DNA of 64,000 bases from Meandrina meandrites. Its lineage: Eukaryota; Cnidaria; Anthozoa; Scleractinia; Meandrinidae. Each line of letters starts with the position of its first letter. Within the stretch, counting starts at the first letter, position 1. The notes under the pieces are model-generated. The model had not been told where the DNA came from. It did no database searches and saw nothing but the letters and a program-made list of their open reading frames with translations. The DNA is taken from the NCBI GenBank assembly GCA_963693305.1, contig OY855906.1, positions 24,523,789-24,587,788 of the forward strand. Reading direction: 5' to 3'. This document shows positions 52,390 through 63,188 of this stretch, piece after piece. The translations under genes and the position numbers were made by a program.

Positions 52390-52870
52390 CATGAGGTGGA
52401 AAACACTCCTCTCTAAGTTAGTACCAGCTACAATCAATGGTTAATGTAGTAGTGTTTCAAATCCTTGAGCATCACCTTCTAGTTGTTAAGGTTGATAATG
52501 TACCATTCACATTTCAGTATTCAGGATTTTGCAGTTAACCTGCAATTGTACAACAGTAGTCATGCAGCTAATTGTTGAAATATTCATGAACTGTGTGATT
52601 GGTGTTATATCCAGAAGGAAATCATATGCATACAAAGAGCTGGAAAACTCTCTCCTCTCTGCAAGTTAGTACCAGTTACCTGCACAAATAGTGAACTTAG
52701 CAGTGTTAAAAATTCTTTTAGTTGTCAAGCATAATAGTGCACTATGCACATTGTGAGTATTCAAGAATTTGTTAACCATATACTTAAAATATGCAGTCGG
52801 CACACCTGTTGCATTACTTTAATTCTTTAATACCGAGCTTTGTTCTTTAAAATATGGGCTACTTTTGTGA
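52390..52870 (+). repeat. Tandem array, part after the 9-kb element
   Basis: Resumes the unit cut at 43311 (GGTGGAAAACACTCCTCTCT) and continues with another diverged unit from GGAAATCATATG at about 52617. Confidence 0.8.
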
Positions 52871-53031
52871 ACCCAGTATATTATTTGTAAGTCAACTTAA
52901 TGTTAAAGATGGCAGTTACTGAACTACAAAATCAATAAAATTAACAGATGTTTTGATTCAGCACAAGAGTTCCTCTCATTACTGCTCTTCTCTTTGTTTT
53001 ATATGAATGACTCAATTTTAGGAAAACGGTA

Positions 53032-54150
53032 CCGTAAAAACTCATGTATAAGCCGCACCTCCAAATTTCAAGCATGATTTTGAGAAAAAAGAAAAACTGG
53101 CGAAAATGCCCATTTGATTGTGAAAAATGCTGGATTATGTTGAAATTTGAACAATCAATAAAGCTTAAGTTGATTCCTCGAGCCTTTCCGATGAGCAGGA
53201 TGTACCATAAACACATAAACGGAAAACACTTCAGTCCTGCCCAGAATTTTTGAGCTTTATAGTATAAACATTGGGCATTTTCCATTTGCAAAAAATTTCC
53301 AAAAATTTCTGTTGGAAATTTCCGATCGGGAAGAGCGCGTTCCATACAGACACTAATCCCATTCATTCTCAGGCTCCGGACGTTTTACCAGTAAACTGAA
53401 AGCACAACAAACAGAAGCTTATTAAGCGAGAATAACCAAGCCATAAATTCACATATAAAAATACAAAAACCTGAATAAAATTAATACGGTAAGTAACTAA
53501 ATATGTATTACTAATTAGTGGCAATTCTTACCTGCAATTGCACAGCTATGATTCAAGATTTTTCACCGGAACAACCGGTTTCTCCGTGCAAATGGAAAAC
53601 CATCATTTCTGCCAACTTTGACATTTTTGATCTTCTTCTGCCATTCGTTGACACGTATTTCTTCATTCATCACAGTTTTTACATTAAATTTTGCATGAAG
53701 AACGGACATGTAGTTGTTGTGTTCGTGAAAACGTTTGTAGCTTAGTTACCAGGCACTGGTTCGGACACTGGAACGACTAGTATCCAGGCCAAAAGACATG
53801 TGGAACGCCTGGAGGTTGAAAATCGCACACGGACGAAAAGTGTGGTTTTCGTCGCTGTTTTGAGGGAAAAATCTTTATCAAAATGATCAGTCTCTTTGTT
53901 ATTTTTGTTTGTGAGGATAGTAAAAAGCTGCTTTGTTGCTTATATGGAACAATTTTTCAGTTTTATGTGCAAAAATGCCCAGAAAATGAGGAGGATGCAG
54001 ATGTGAGCGATTTATGTGGACCCGCACGGCGCACCACTGCATCCTGTCAGATGCCCTGTTTGCATGCAGTGGTCTTGTAGATAAGCCACATCCACAATTT
54101 TGAGCCAAAGATTTTGGCAAAAAAGTGCGACTTATACACAGTTTTTACAG
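53032..54150. mobile_element. pogo/mariner-like MITE (TA duplication)
   Basis: A 1,119-bp element with ends CCGTAAAAACTCATGTATAAG and the inverted CTGTAAAAACTGTGTATAAG, followed by YCGCAC. Flanked by TA at 53030-53031 and 54151-54152, as for Tc1/mariner/pogo elements. No intact transposase is present. Confidence 0.85.
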
Positions 54151-54154
54151 TACT

Positions 54155-54440
54155 CTTATTTCAAGATTCCATTCAAACTTATTTTGAGATCTGTATTGGA
54201 TAAAGGTATCCTAGTTTTAAGAATACTTATCTTGTTTTGAGATTGTAGAGATAAGGTTCCTTTATTCTTAAAAAAAGGCTCTTTTATCCTTATTTTAAGA
54301 TACTGAATTCTTATTTCAAGATTCCATCCAATCTCGGTTTGAGGAAATGAATTGTCTTATTTCAGGAACTCAAAATAAGAAAATTTCACCTTAATTTAAG
54401 GAAACCCACTTTAAGAGCAACAAAGAATATAACTCCAAAA
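54155..54440. repeat. Cluster of CTTATTTTAAG motifs
   Basis: Repeated CTTATTTCAAGA, CTTATTTTAAGA, CTTATTTTGAGA and complements in about 290 bp. It directly precedes coding remnants of a DDE_Tnp_4 transposon, so it may be the left subterminal array of that element; the opposite end was not found. Confidence 0.5.
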
Positions 54441-54728
54441 AGCAAAATCAGGGCAGCAAAGTGCGCCCTTGATACACAAGAGACAAAGCATTTCCCAAAA
54501 CGAAGGAAGTTGAATTATGGAAGTGAAAATGTCACAACTAAAATGCTAGAAGCAGAAGTCAAGGAATTCAAACAAAAATTGAGAGATAAAACACACAAAA
54601 TAGAAGAACTTTCTGAAGAACTAAAGTTGCTGAACAAACAAAATGACAAGTATGCTCAACAACTTCCATTTTTCTCTCAAAATAAAGACAGTTGTACCTT
54701 TTCATATGTAAGCCTGAAGAAAAATTAG
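54440..54728 (+). pseudogene. Coiled-coil remnant upstream of DDE pseudogenes
   Basis: The frame reads KMLEAEVKEFKQKLRDKTHK then IEELSEELKLLNKQNDKYAQ, a coiled coil after a basic stretch (FPKRRKLNYG). Many THAP/DDE_4 transposases of the ISL2EU type have such a linker between the zinc finger and the catalytic domain. The THAP finger itself is not visible. Confidence 0.5.
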
Positions 54729-54964
54729 ATGAGATTTGAATATATGACTGGACTGTCTTAACATGACTTTGATTGCTTATTTAAATGTATTGAGCCTTAT
54801 TTAACAGCCATTATTTATTCTGACTGTAAAGCTCACCACAGTGCTCAAAGAAAGCTGTCAAAGAAAACTGACCTCATGTGTTTTCTAACCATTTGTAGAC
54901 ACACCCTGCATCTTGGTATAATGGCATTCATGACCAACACAAGTGAAGCAACACACTCCAGAAT

Positions 54965-55583
54965 ATTTACTGGCTGGGCAGTTTTTCTAGCTACACTTTT
55001 TGACCAGATAGATCTTAGTCCTTGCCCTGGTGAGGTTGCTTCACTGCTGATTCCTGGTCATCAGGCTTTCAGGACACAGTCTTGTTGGGAGATTGCACTG
55101 ACAACTGGATTGCATCACCTGAAAACTATGATGTTAGCAGTGCCACATTTAGCTCTTACAAACGGCATTTGGATCACCCCATAAGGAGGCCTCGTCATGT
55201 GCACAGATATTTACCCTGGAGGCATAACTGACAACACCTTTACTTCAGACTCCGGCGTTCTGAATTTGATCAAAGAAAAATGCAACACTGTTTCAACTCA
55301 CAAAGAGGATTTGTGTCTTTCGAAAGGCCTTCTACATGATAGACCACCTCTAAAATATGATTCCCAGTATGAAGAAAGCGAAATAAGCAAGAACTTTGAT
55401 GTAGCCACTTTAGGTATCTATAACGAGAACTATATTGGACGTATGAGGGACTGGTCAATCCTAAGAGCCTGCTGGCCAAAAAGCAGATGCAATATTCTTG
55501 GCTTTGTTGACAAGATTTTTGCTAATATTGTCAACCTACTTATGTCTAAACGAGGCAGCAGCTGCACTGAAGAAATCAAATGA
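54965..55583 (+). pseudogene. DDE_Tnp_4 (ISL2EU-like) transposase remnant 1
   Basis: Frames broken by indels cover GWAVFLATLFDQIDLSPCPG, the region around the first acidic residue (cryptic in this copy), the second (PGGITDNTFTSDSGVL) and a C-terminal RMRDWSILRACWPKSRCNIL. About 75-80% like remnant 2 by eye. Non-functional. Confidence 0.7.
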
Positions 55584-55769
55584 TTTGACCACCTCTTCCA
55601 CTGACAAAAACACAAACCCACCATTGTCATTTTTCATTTAAACTTGGCAACTCTTTTCACAGTGCATAACATGTAGTGTAAATGTAAAATGTAAATGTTT
55701 TTTATAGTGGTCATGCACTTAGCTTAACATTTGATCTCTGATTTAACATTGTACCTATGTTAGTCCTGA

Positions 55770-56380
55770 ATTCTTACTGCTTGGGCAGTTTTTCTTGCAA
55801 CTGTTTTTGATACGATAGACCTAAACCCTTGACCTGGAGAGATGTCCTCATTGTTACCAAGAGATTTCTGGGCTTCAGTATTCCAGGATACTGTACTATT
55901 AGGTGAATGCACTGAAAACTGGATCTCGTCCTCTGAGAATTATGACATCAGCAACGCAACATTTAGTTCCTACAAGAACCACGACACTGGCAAAACTGGA
56001 ATATGGATCACACCATATGGTAACCTATTGATGTATACCGATACATACCCAGGCTCAATCACAGACAATGATTTGACTTCAGACTGTGGGGTTCTTGACA
56101 TGACAAAGGAAAGAGGCACCACAGTTCTGACAGACAAATGATTTGGAATTGAGGATCTCTATCAGTCAAGAGGCCTCCTGGACAATCACCCACAACTAAA
56201 ATTTGATGCCCAGTATGACGAGAGTGACATAAGCAAAAACTTTGATGTGGCAACACTGAGAATATATATTGAGAATTATTAGGTAGAATGAGGGACTGGT
56301 CTATACTCAGAGCATGTTGACCAAAAAGTAAATGTGACATTCTTGGTTATGTTTAAAAAGTATGTGCCCATGTTGTAAGC
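55770..56380 (+). pseudogene. DDE_Tnp_4 (ISL2EU-like) transposase remnant 2
   Basis: Second, better preserved copy: GECTENWISSSENYDISNAT with FSSYKNH (first acidic residue region), TYPGSITDNDLTSDCGVLDM (second) and VLTDK, a stop, then FGIEDL (third, where functional proteins have A/TDKGF). The stop at 56139-56141 and later indels inactivate it. Two adjacent copies point to a tandem duplication or two neighbouring insertions. Confidence 0.75.
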
Positions 56381-56648
56381 TTGTTGATTGATCCAATCAG
56401 CCCCAAAGATGCAGCTCAACAAGTGGGCCCTCATTAAAGTGGGCCCTCATTAGCCATTGTATATAATTATATGCCTTAGTTGAGAAATACAAATGTAACT
56501 GAACCTGGTGTAGAAATACAGTAGGCCTCACAAAGAAAGTCTTTCCTGAAAAAAAAACACTATTATTTTGATTAAAGATCAAAGTATTTTGCTTGTATAG
56601 AAGATCAGTGTGCTTTTCTTTGGGCCAGTTTAATTTTGTTTGTATTAT

Positions 56649-56800
56649 GTGGTTTAGAAAATATCCATACCCCCTACATGGAAGGGATTATTCTTAACCA
56701 CCCCCCCCCCCCCCCCCCCAGCCTATGGAAATTCCAGTTTTAAGCTTCAGGTATTTCCTTAAAACGTTTGGCCTTTTCAAATGACACATTCAAAACATGG
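56649..56800 (+). mobile_element. Partial relative of the 25966-27004 MITE
   Basis: GTGGTTTAGAAAATATCCAT followed by a C-run, a 20-base poly-C tract (56699-56719) and TATGGAAATTCC matches the left end of the MITE at 25966. The other end is not found; probably truncated. Confidence 0.6.
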
Positions 56801-58020
56801 TACTGAGCCGGAAAGTTGTTTTCCAAGTTTTACAAGATGCGAATACTCAAAATGTGGCCAGTGATCGGACATTGTTTTGTTCTCAAAGATGACAAAGATG
56901 TGTAATAAGATTTCCATCATAACATCGCTCAAAACATGATTTTTGGTCACAGGAACGTAGTAGGTAAGGTTTGTTTCTGTGCACTCCATCTGCATGTGAC
57001 TTTGTATCAAGTGGCTACCTGTAATCTTAATTTTATACAGAATAGGAGAAACAAAATGTTACTCATTAATTGTGCTAATAAAAGTGACCCACTGAAAAAG
57101 AAGATAAAACGAAATAATGTGTTCCCATTCTTAATTACCTTATTATAGAAAATTAATGCTCGTGTTTGTTAATTAAGGTATAGGAAATAAACACAACTTA
57201 AATAACACAAAGTGAAGGAAAAATTACTTTCCAATAGAGGAAATTTATTACCATAATAAATGAATTTATGCTCCTTCATTCATATCAGTCCCAGCTCCCG
57301 GCTGAGGGATTTCCAGTTATCCAGGACATTAGATCTACTGGTACGTACTTAACAAGATGAGGCCCTGTGAAAGGCCTCTTTTGCTTCAAGCGCACATCGA
57401 GAGAACAAGCTCTTAACCAGCTACACTAAAGTCGCCTGATATATTTTATTTTATATATTTATTTTATCTTGTCCACCTGTTTCTGGGTGTGTTTATGCTA
57501 TCAGCATTGTGGTCATTGAGGAATGTCAGAAGTATTTTATCAAGCATTCTGCGGTTATTCCCACAACATTGTTCCGACACTGCTTATTATCAAGGCACAT
57601 TTGCATGATCAATGCAGCCAAAGGCTGCCTTTGTGCCAATCATGTTTTGCCATTGTGTTTTGTGAAAGAAAACACCAATCTTGTTCCATACTTTGTATAC
57701 CTCATGACGTTTATACCTAATACCGATTATACAGTTCAACATTTTCTTTTTTCACCCGCGGTAGTCCTATACATTTACGCCTGGTGTTGGATCTGTTCTT
57801 TTCTTTGAATTATTCTGTGCGCATAGAGCGAGATGTGTTATTAACCCAGACCTACCCACTCCCAGAATGCCGCCAAAAGTCAACAATGCATATCTTACAC
57901 AGGTTTCTAAATGTAGGTGATGCTCTCCCGAGACGGCCAAGAACACACAACATCCAGCACAAATAAGATCTGGGCAAACAAGTTTATAGATTTTTCATAT
58001 TTGCTAATAACGTATTAAGA
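56801..58020. other. Intergenic stretch, nothing recognised
   Basis: AT-rich sequence with short frames only. No element boundary or RNA gene could be supported. Confidence 0.45.
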
Positions 58021-58178
58021 CGACAATAACTATACTTTTCAGTTACAAAGTAATGAGAATGGGCAACAGGTTCTCTCCATAATGCGTAACCATAAACGGC
58101 CCATCATCCAGACTATAGAGCAGTGGACAACCGCTTTCCAAATTTTGTTTCCATCTTTACTCAGATTCTACATCACTT

Positions 58179-58589
58179 GTGAAATATGGGTCTGTAGTGC
58201 GTGATTTAGCCACCCAGTCCGCCAATTGGAGTTTCTATGACGAAAATTTTCTTCAGTCAAGACAAGTGCAGCAAATTTCTTGGGATAATATTCACAGTGA
58301 GTTGTGGCTGCGAGCACACTACCGACCACAAAAGCTAAATGGGTCAAATCAGGGAGGCCAAGGCAGATATCACGCCACTGGGGCTAGATCAAATTTCCCA
58401 CAGGGTTTCTACTGGAAGTTCCATAACAGGACTCATTGCAACGGGTGCGCCTTTAAACACCACTGCTTCAAGTGTGGCAACAACCATCCAATCTTCCGTT
58501 GCCAACAGCAGCAAAAGCCCACGGCTGCGCAAAATCCCGCAAAAAAGCAGCCACCCATGCCTACAAACAACGCTTCCCACACTGGTTAA
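58179..58589 (+). pseudogene. DIRS gag-like segment
   Basis: MKYGSVVRDLATQSANWSFY and SELWLRA are typical of DIRS gag, as is the cysteine-rich CNGCAFKHHCFKCGNNHPIF with RC at its end, a nucleic-acid-binding finger. Upstream sequence from about 58030 continues the homology in another frame (IEQWTTAFQI), so the gag is truncated. Confidence 0.7.
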
Positions 58590-58766
58590 CGTAGCTGTCC
58601 TTTCCCGTGTTTTATTAGGCTATAACTCCCGCATCACTTACCATTTAATCAAAGGCTTTTCCAAAGGGTTTAAGATTAATTATCAGTGTCCAGGAATTAC
58701 GACTACCGCTCCAAATTTAGGCTCCGCTTATGAGAATCCTGACGATGTTGATGAAAGAGAATTAGC

Positions 58767-59155
58767 CATGTTCTAAACGAGCAAGGGACTGGGTACGAAC
58801 ATATTTTCTCTTCGGTACAAACATTCAATATCGATTGAATTGAAAAATGGGGCATGTCATCTGAAAGACTATCCAAAAATTAGTAAATTCACCAAATTTG
58901 ACAGTTATTGGTTTAAACCCAAAGGCATGGTACACATAGTATGGATTGGAGGGACAGGCGTCCTCCAATGCATACTAAGCTCTCTTATTTTAAAAGTGTA
59001 CCATGCCTTTGTGTTTAAACCATCAAATTTGGTAAATTTACTAATTTTTCGATGCTCTTTCAGATGACGTGCCCCATTTTCAGTTCAATCGATATTGAAT
59101 ATTCGTACCAAGAAAAAATATGTTTGTACCCAGTCCCCTGCTCGTTTGGAACATG
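58767..59155. repeat. 389-bp foldback element inside the DIRS element
   Basis: Arms of about 185 bp each, starting CATGTTCTAAACGAGCAAGG on the left and the complement CATGTTCCAAACGAGCAGGG on the right, pair with scattered mismatches over their whole length, leaving only about 20-40 bp in the centre. It splits the DIRS coding sequence between gag and RT. The target duplication is ambiguous because the flanks are palindromic (GCCA/TGGC). Confidence 0.85.
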
Positions 59156-60300
59156 GCCAATTTGGTCGTATTCCCCCCTGTTTGAAAATCTCCGTATTTC
59201 TCTTATTCCCAAGAAAACGCCAGTCTTATTCAGAATGATTTATCATTTATCGTATCCAAAGGTAGTGTCGATAAACAATAGTATTCCACCCGAATTTTCA
59301 ACAGTTAAATATGCCCCTGTTGACGATGTGATAAGCATTATTCAAAGGCAAGGCAAGGGTTGTGCTATGGCCAAAACTGATGAGAGAAGCGCTTTTCGTA
59401 TTGTGCCAGTACATCCTCCAGATTATCCTTTATTGGGTTTTCAATGGAAAGAAAAATGGTATTACCGGTAAAATAAAACCCTGCCTATGGGGTTTTCAAG
59501 TTCATGCCAAATATTTGAAGACCTTAGTACAGTGATGGAATGGTTCACGAAGAACAATTTGCAAATTCCAGACATCATACACATATTGGATGACTTGCTG
59601 ATCATTGACAAATCACTAGATACATGCGGCACAAAATTAAACAGATTCTTACATTATTGTCATGAACTGGGTGTCCCTATGGCAAAAGAAAAGACTGTGC
59701 ATCCGGCTCACGTCCTTACTTTTGCGGGCATAGAACTAGATTGCTTAAAACACGAGGCCAGGCTTCCTCGAGAGAAGGTTGACAAATGCCGAGACGTTAT
59801 TATACAATTTTTGTCACATAAAAAAGTCACGCTTAAAGAGCTCCATACTAAAACCAGACAGAGTTTGTCTACGCAGCTTGATTAATCTTACAATAGGAGT
59901 TACCAGACCTACGTATTTTATCCGCCTTACTTTAGAAGTTAAAAAAGACCTCAGGATTTGGCAACAATTTCTAACATCATTTAAATGTCAATTAATTTTT
60001 CTCGAGGAGGTTTGGACCTCATCCGGTGCCCTTTCCTTTTACATGGATGCCACACAATCATGCGACTTTGGCACTATCTTTGGCATGCATTAGGCATATG
60101 GCAAGTGGCCTGATAAATGGAAGCAACAAGATATTTCCGTACTCGAGCTTTATTCCATTGTGTTGGGTGTACACTTGTGGGCAGCACGATTAAAAAATAA
60201 ACGAATATTGTTTTACTCAGATAACGAAAGCGTTGTACACGTCATTAACAAGCAAACATCTAAACACAAAGGCTTTAGGAGGGCAGTTGGTTCTCATGTC
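59156..60300 (+). pseudogene. DIRS reverse transcriptase and RNase H, broken
   Basis: LFENLRISLIPKKTP opens the RT. AKTDERSAFRIVPVHPPDYP covers the catalytic Asp strand, then PMGFSSSCQIFEDLSTVMEW and the LDDLLII box (about 59588). RNase H follows: SFYMDATQSCDFGTIFG, DISVLELYSIVLGVHLWAAR and FYSDNESVVHVINKQTS. At least four frameshifts or stops are present. Confidence 0.8.
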
Positions 60301-60617
60301 TCTCTCAGAACATATATTTTAAGGCTCGACACACATCGGGGAGGCACAACATACAAGCTGATAGTCTCTCTCGCTTGCAGGTTGAGAGGTTCTTGTCTCT
60401 CACGAGAGAAATGGATTCGTTGCCCACAACAATCCCCCACATTTACAACAAGACAACTGAGACTGTTAGAAGGCAGTTTGAGCACATTGTCACTCAAAAC
60501 CTACCAACAGGCTTGGAGGATTTTTCAGCATTTCGAGATTAATGTCTTGAGCAGAACCACTTCACAATTTCCGATTCCAACAGATGCACTAGTGCTGTTT
60601 GTATGCAGCGACAACTC
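60301..60617 (+). pseudogene. DIRS tyrosine recombinase, N-terminal remnant
   Basis: RLLEGSLSTLSLKTYQQAWR with IFQHFEINVL resembles the N-terminal core-binding part of DIRS tyrosine recombinases. The catalytic R-H-R-Y part is missing because the PIF/Harbinger element begins at 60621. Confidence 0.6.
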
Positions 60618-60639
60618 TTAAGGTTGGCACACACGAGGG

Positions 60640-60845
60640 GACTGGTCGCAGGGACCAGTCCCTGCGACCAGTCCCTGCGACCAAGTCCCATCGTGTGAAC
60701 AGGCCAATTTTCGTCAAAAATCCGGTCGCAGGGACTGAATTTTGGTCCCCGAAATCGGTCCCAAGAATTCAAACTGGTTTGAATTCGTGGGACCAGTTGG
60801 TCCCCCGTGTGAACAGGTTCGTGGGACTGGTCCCTGCGACTAATT
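60640..60845. repeat. Subterminal palindromic repeats of the Harbinger element
   Basis: Repeated GGGACTGGTCGCAGGGAC and its complement, with GTGTGAACAGG spacers, form strong hairpins. Probably transposase or MADF-protein binding sites. Confidence 0.75.
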
Positions 60846-60909
60846 AAAAATAAACCAATCGCTGATCAGCATTTTAAGCTCCCACAATTCTGCATGTTCG
60901 TGTTTCAAG

Positions 60910-62436
60910 ATGGCGATGCCCGAGAGTGAACAGATTGAACAAACTGTTGGCAATACCGAAGATTGGAGTGTAAATTGTACACGAATGGTAATTGATTTCT
61001 ATAAAAGTAACCCAATGCTTTGGGATAAAACCCATAAGGATAATGGAAATCAACATAAAACAACGAAAGTACTCGGTCCGCTCGTGGCCAAGTTCATGAA
61101 GGCGAGTCCTCCAAGAAACGTAAAGGAAATTAAAAAACGGTGGCATGGCATTAGAAGTACGTTTCTATGGCACACGAAGAAAGAAGATCCTAGTTCGACC
61201 AAGTGGGTTTATTGGAACGATTTTTCCTTTTTAAGAGAAAAGATGGCTTCACAAGAATCGGGGCTTGATGAGATGTCCTGGAGTGACGAGGACATAGGTA
61301 TGTAAACCTTAAGTAGGGGTTCACATTTTATTTTTCAGAAATAGTGTAGTAAATCTTTCGGCCCAGCAGGTAATATTTGCGTATATTTGTTTTCTTGTCT
61401 CACACCATAGAAATTTAAAGCAGAAACCCTGGCACCCTTTTAAAAGCTATAATGAAAACAAAAATGGAATAAATGTCAAGTCTTAGTAACATACTGTCAA
61501 AACATCAGTTTTAGTTTACTGGATTCATATAAGTATACTAGTCACGTGGGATATTTTTCTCGTGATTCAATAGTGCACAAGAAGGTATTACCCACAGCTA
61601 ATTTATTATTGGTTGAACTAAAAGGAATCCAGACTCAACATGTATATTTTTATTTTAGAATGTCTCATAGCATTCTATCAAACAAATGAATGCTTATGGA
61701 ACCACAATTGTACAGAGTACCACCAAGAGAGTAACAAGGATTTGCTGTATGACTTGCTGTGTAAAGAGCTTGAGGAGAAGTATGACATAGAGGACATCAA
61801 GAAAAAGTGGAAAGAGCTTGTCAAGAATTTAAATTTAAATTTAAATTTAACGAGCATGCTAAGGCATCTGTTAAACCATCAGGGGCTGGAACATCAGAGA
61901 TTTACAAGCCATCGTGGGTATTTTATGAACACCTTAAGTATCTAACTGTGATATGTAATGATACTGATGATACTGTCAATACAATTGACAGAGGGCCTTC
62001 AAAGCCCAAAACTAAGAAAGTTTCTAAACAACAACAAAGGGAAGCTCGTGAGGAAAGAAAATTAGAACTATTTTCAGAAGCTGTATCAGCAATGAGAGAA
62101 CCAGAAACTACTACATGTAAGGGCCAAAATACTTTACTTGAAAATAGTGAACTGGCAGCTTTTGCACATTATGTGCGTTTAACTTTGTCAAAATTCAACC
62201 CACGTAAGTTCCGCAGAGCGAAAAAGTGTATTGGTGATATTTTGTTTCAATTAGAAGAAAGTGATGAATTGGAGGCTACCAATGCTACTCCTTCCCGAAT
62301 TAATACATATGGCAGGTATAGCCCTGCCCCAAGTCTGCAGAGTTCTTATGGCTCAAATGAAGGGATGCCCATAACTGTTCTACATGAAAACAGGCAGTTG
62401 CATTCCTATCCTAATCAAAGCAGTGAATATTACTAA
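60910..62436 (+). CDS. MADF-MADF-BESS protein of the Harbinger element
   Basis: Exon 1 is 60910-61297 (donor GTATGT) and exon 2 starts at 61659 (acceptor TATTTTAG); they join in phase, giving Asp-Ile-Glu. The first MADF domain (VIDFYKSNPMLWDKTHKDNG to EIKKRWHGIRSTF) binds DNA. A second MADF domain starts in exon 2 (CLIAFYQTNECLWNHNCTEY to IKKKWKELVK). The frame then shifts inside a run of AAATTT repeats (about 61825-61852). The other frame completes the domain (SEIYKPSWVFYEHLKYL) and ends with a BESS-like motif (RRAKKCIGDILFQLEE). This is the partner protein that helps bring the transposase to the ends. The one-base shift makes this copy probably defective. Confidence 0.8.
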
Positions 62437-63188
62437 AATACAGACTAAGATATGGCTATATGTTGAGATGAGATACTTAGAGCTGTGTATGAACTGTTGT
62501 TGTGTTTGACTTGTTGCTGTTGTTGTTCAATAATTATTACAAGGTCAACTGCTTTGAAGTTTTTTTATAGATACAACTTGAAAGAACAGATTGATTGTAG
62601 TACGGTCGGTTTGTGTTAGTCTTTATTTTTGAAACTTTATCAATATCTTGTAAAGTACAAATTATCTCTAATTACTTTTACATATTAAGTATGTTATATT
62701 AAAACTTATTATGATTATTGAATGTTTATTTTTTGGCTATCCAGCGAATAAAATGCTACTGTATCATGGCGTTAGACAAATTTGGAAGTGTCAGTAATGT
62801 TATATATTTCCTGGCATTCAACCAGCTTTGACCAGTTCAATTTAACTGGAAATTTTCCTTAGAACACTTAATAACCTTTATAGCTGAAAACCAACACAAC
62901 ACCATCATGGGGTGAGAAATTCTACATTGTTGTCACAATATGAATGTGGATGACAATCTAAAAAACAGCATTTCAAATTATATTCAAAAGTATTGCCCCA
63001 AGATAGTGGAGTGGGTGAAACAAGTCAGCACATACGAAACTGGCCTCTGGCATTTTTTCTCTCCTCACAAGAGTTGACTTGGGCGCATTTTCTTTATCCC
63101 AGTTAACATTCTCAAAGAAAAATAAGCAGTTCATAGTTTGGTTCTAAGTTACATCGGTTTGAATACTGTGCTTTCTGTACAGAATTTA
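62437..63188. other. Convergent intergenic region of the Harbinger element
   Basis: AT-rich 3' regions of the two converging genes. No further gene is supported. Confidence 0.6.

Larger units (their letters stand above)
58030..60617 (+). mobile_element. DIRS-type (tyrosine recombinase) retrotransposon, decayed
   Basis: Gag-like, RT/RNase H and tyrosine-recombinase-like segments occur in DIRS order with many frameshifts. A 389-bp palindromic insertion lies between gag and RT (58767-59155). The right part is cut off by a PIF/Harbinger element at 60621, so the DIRS terminal repeats are not visible. Confidence 0.8.

Noticed and set aside
58700..58735. Possible third hammerhead (CTGACGA followed by GAAA)
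   Set aside because: No pairing for stems I or II around the core bases, and it lies in the DIRS coding sequence.
60599..60847. Plus- and minus-strand frames in the Harbinger left end
   Set aside because: They translate the palindromic GGTCGCAGGGACC repeats and are not protein-like.
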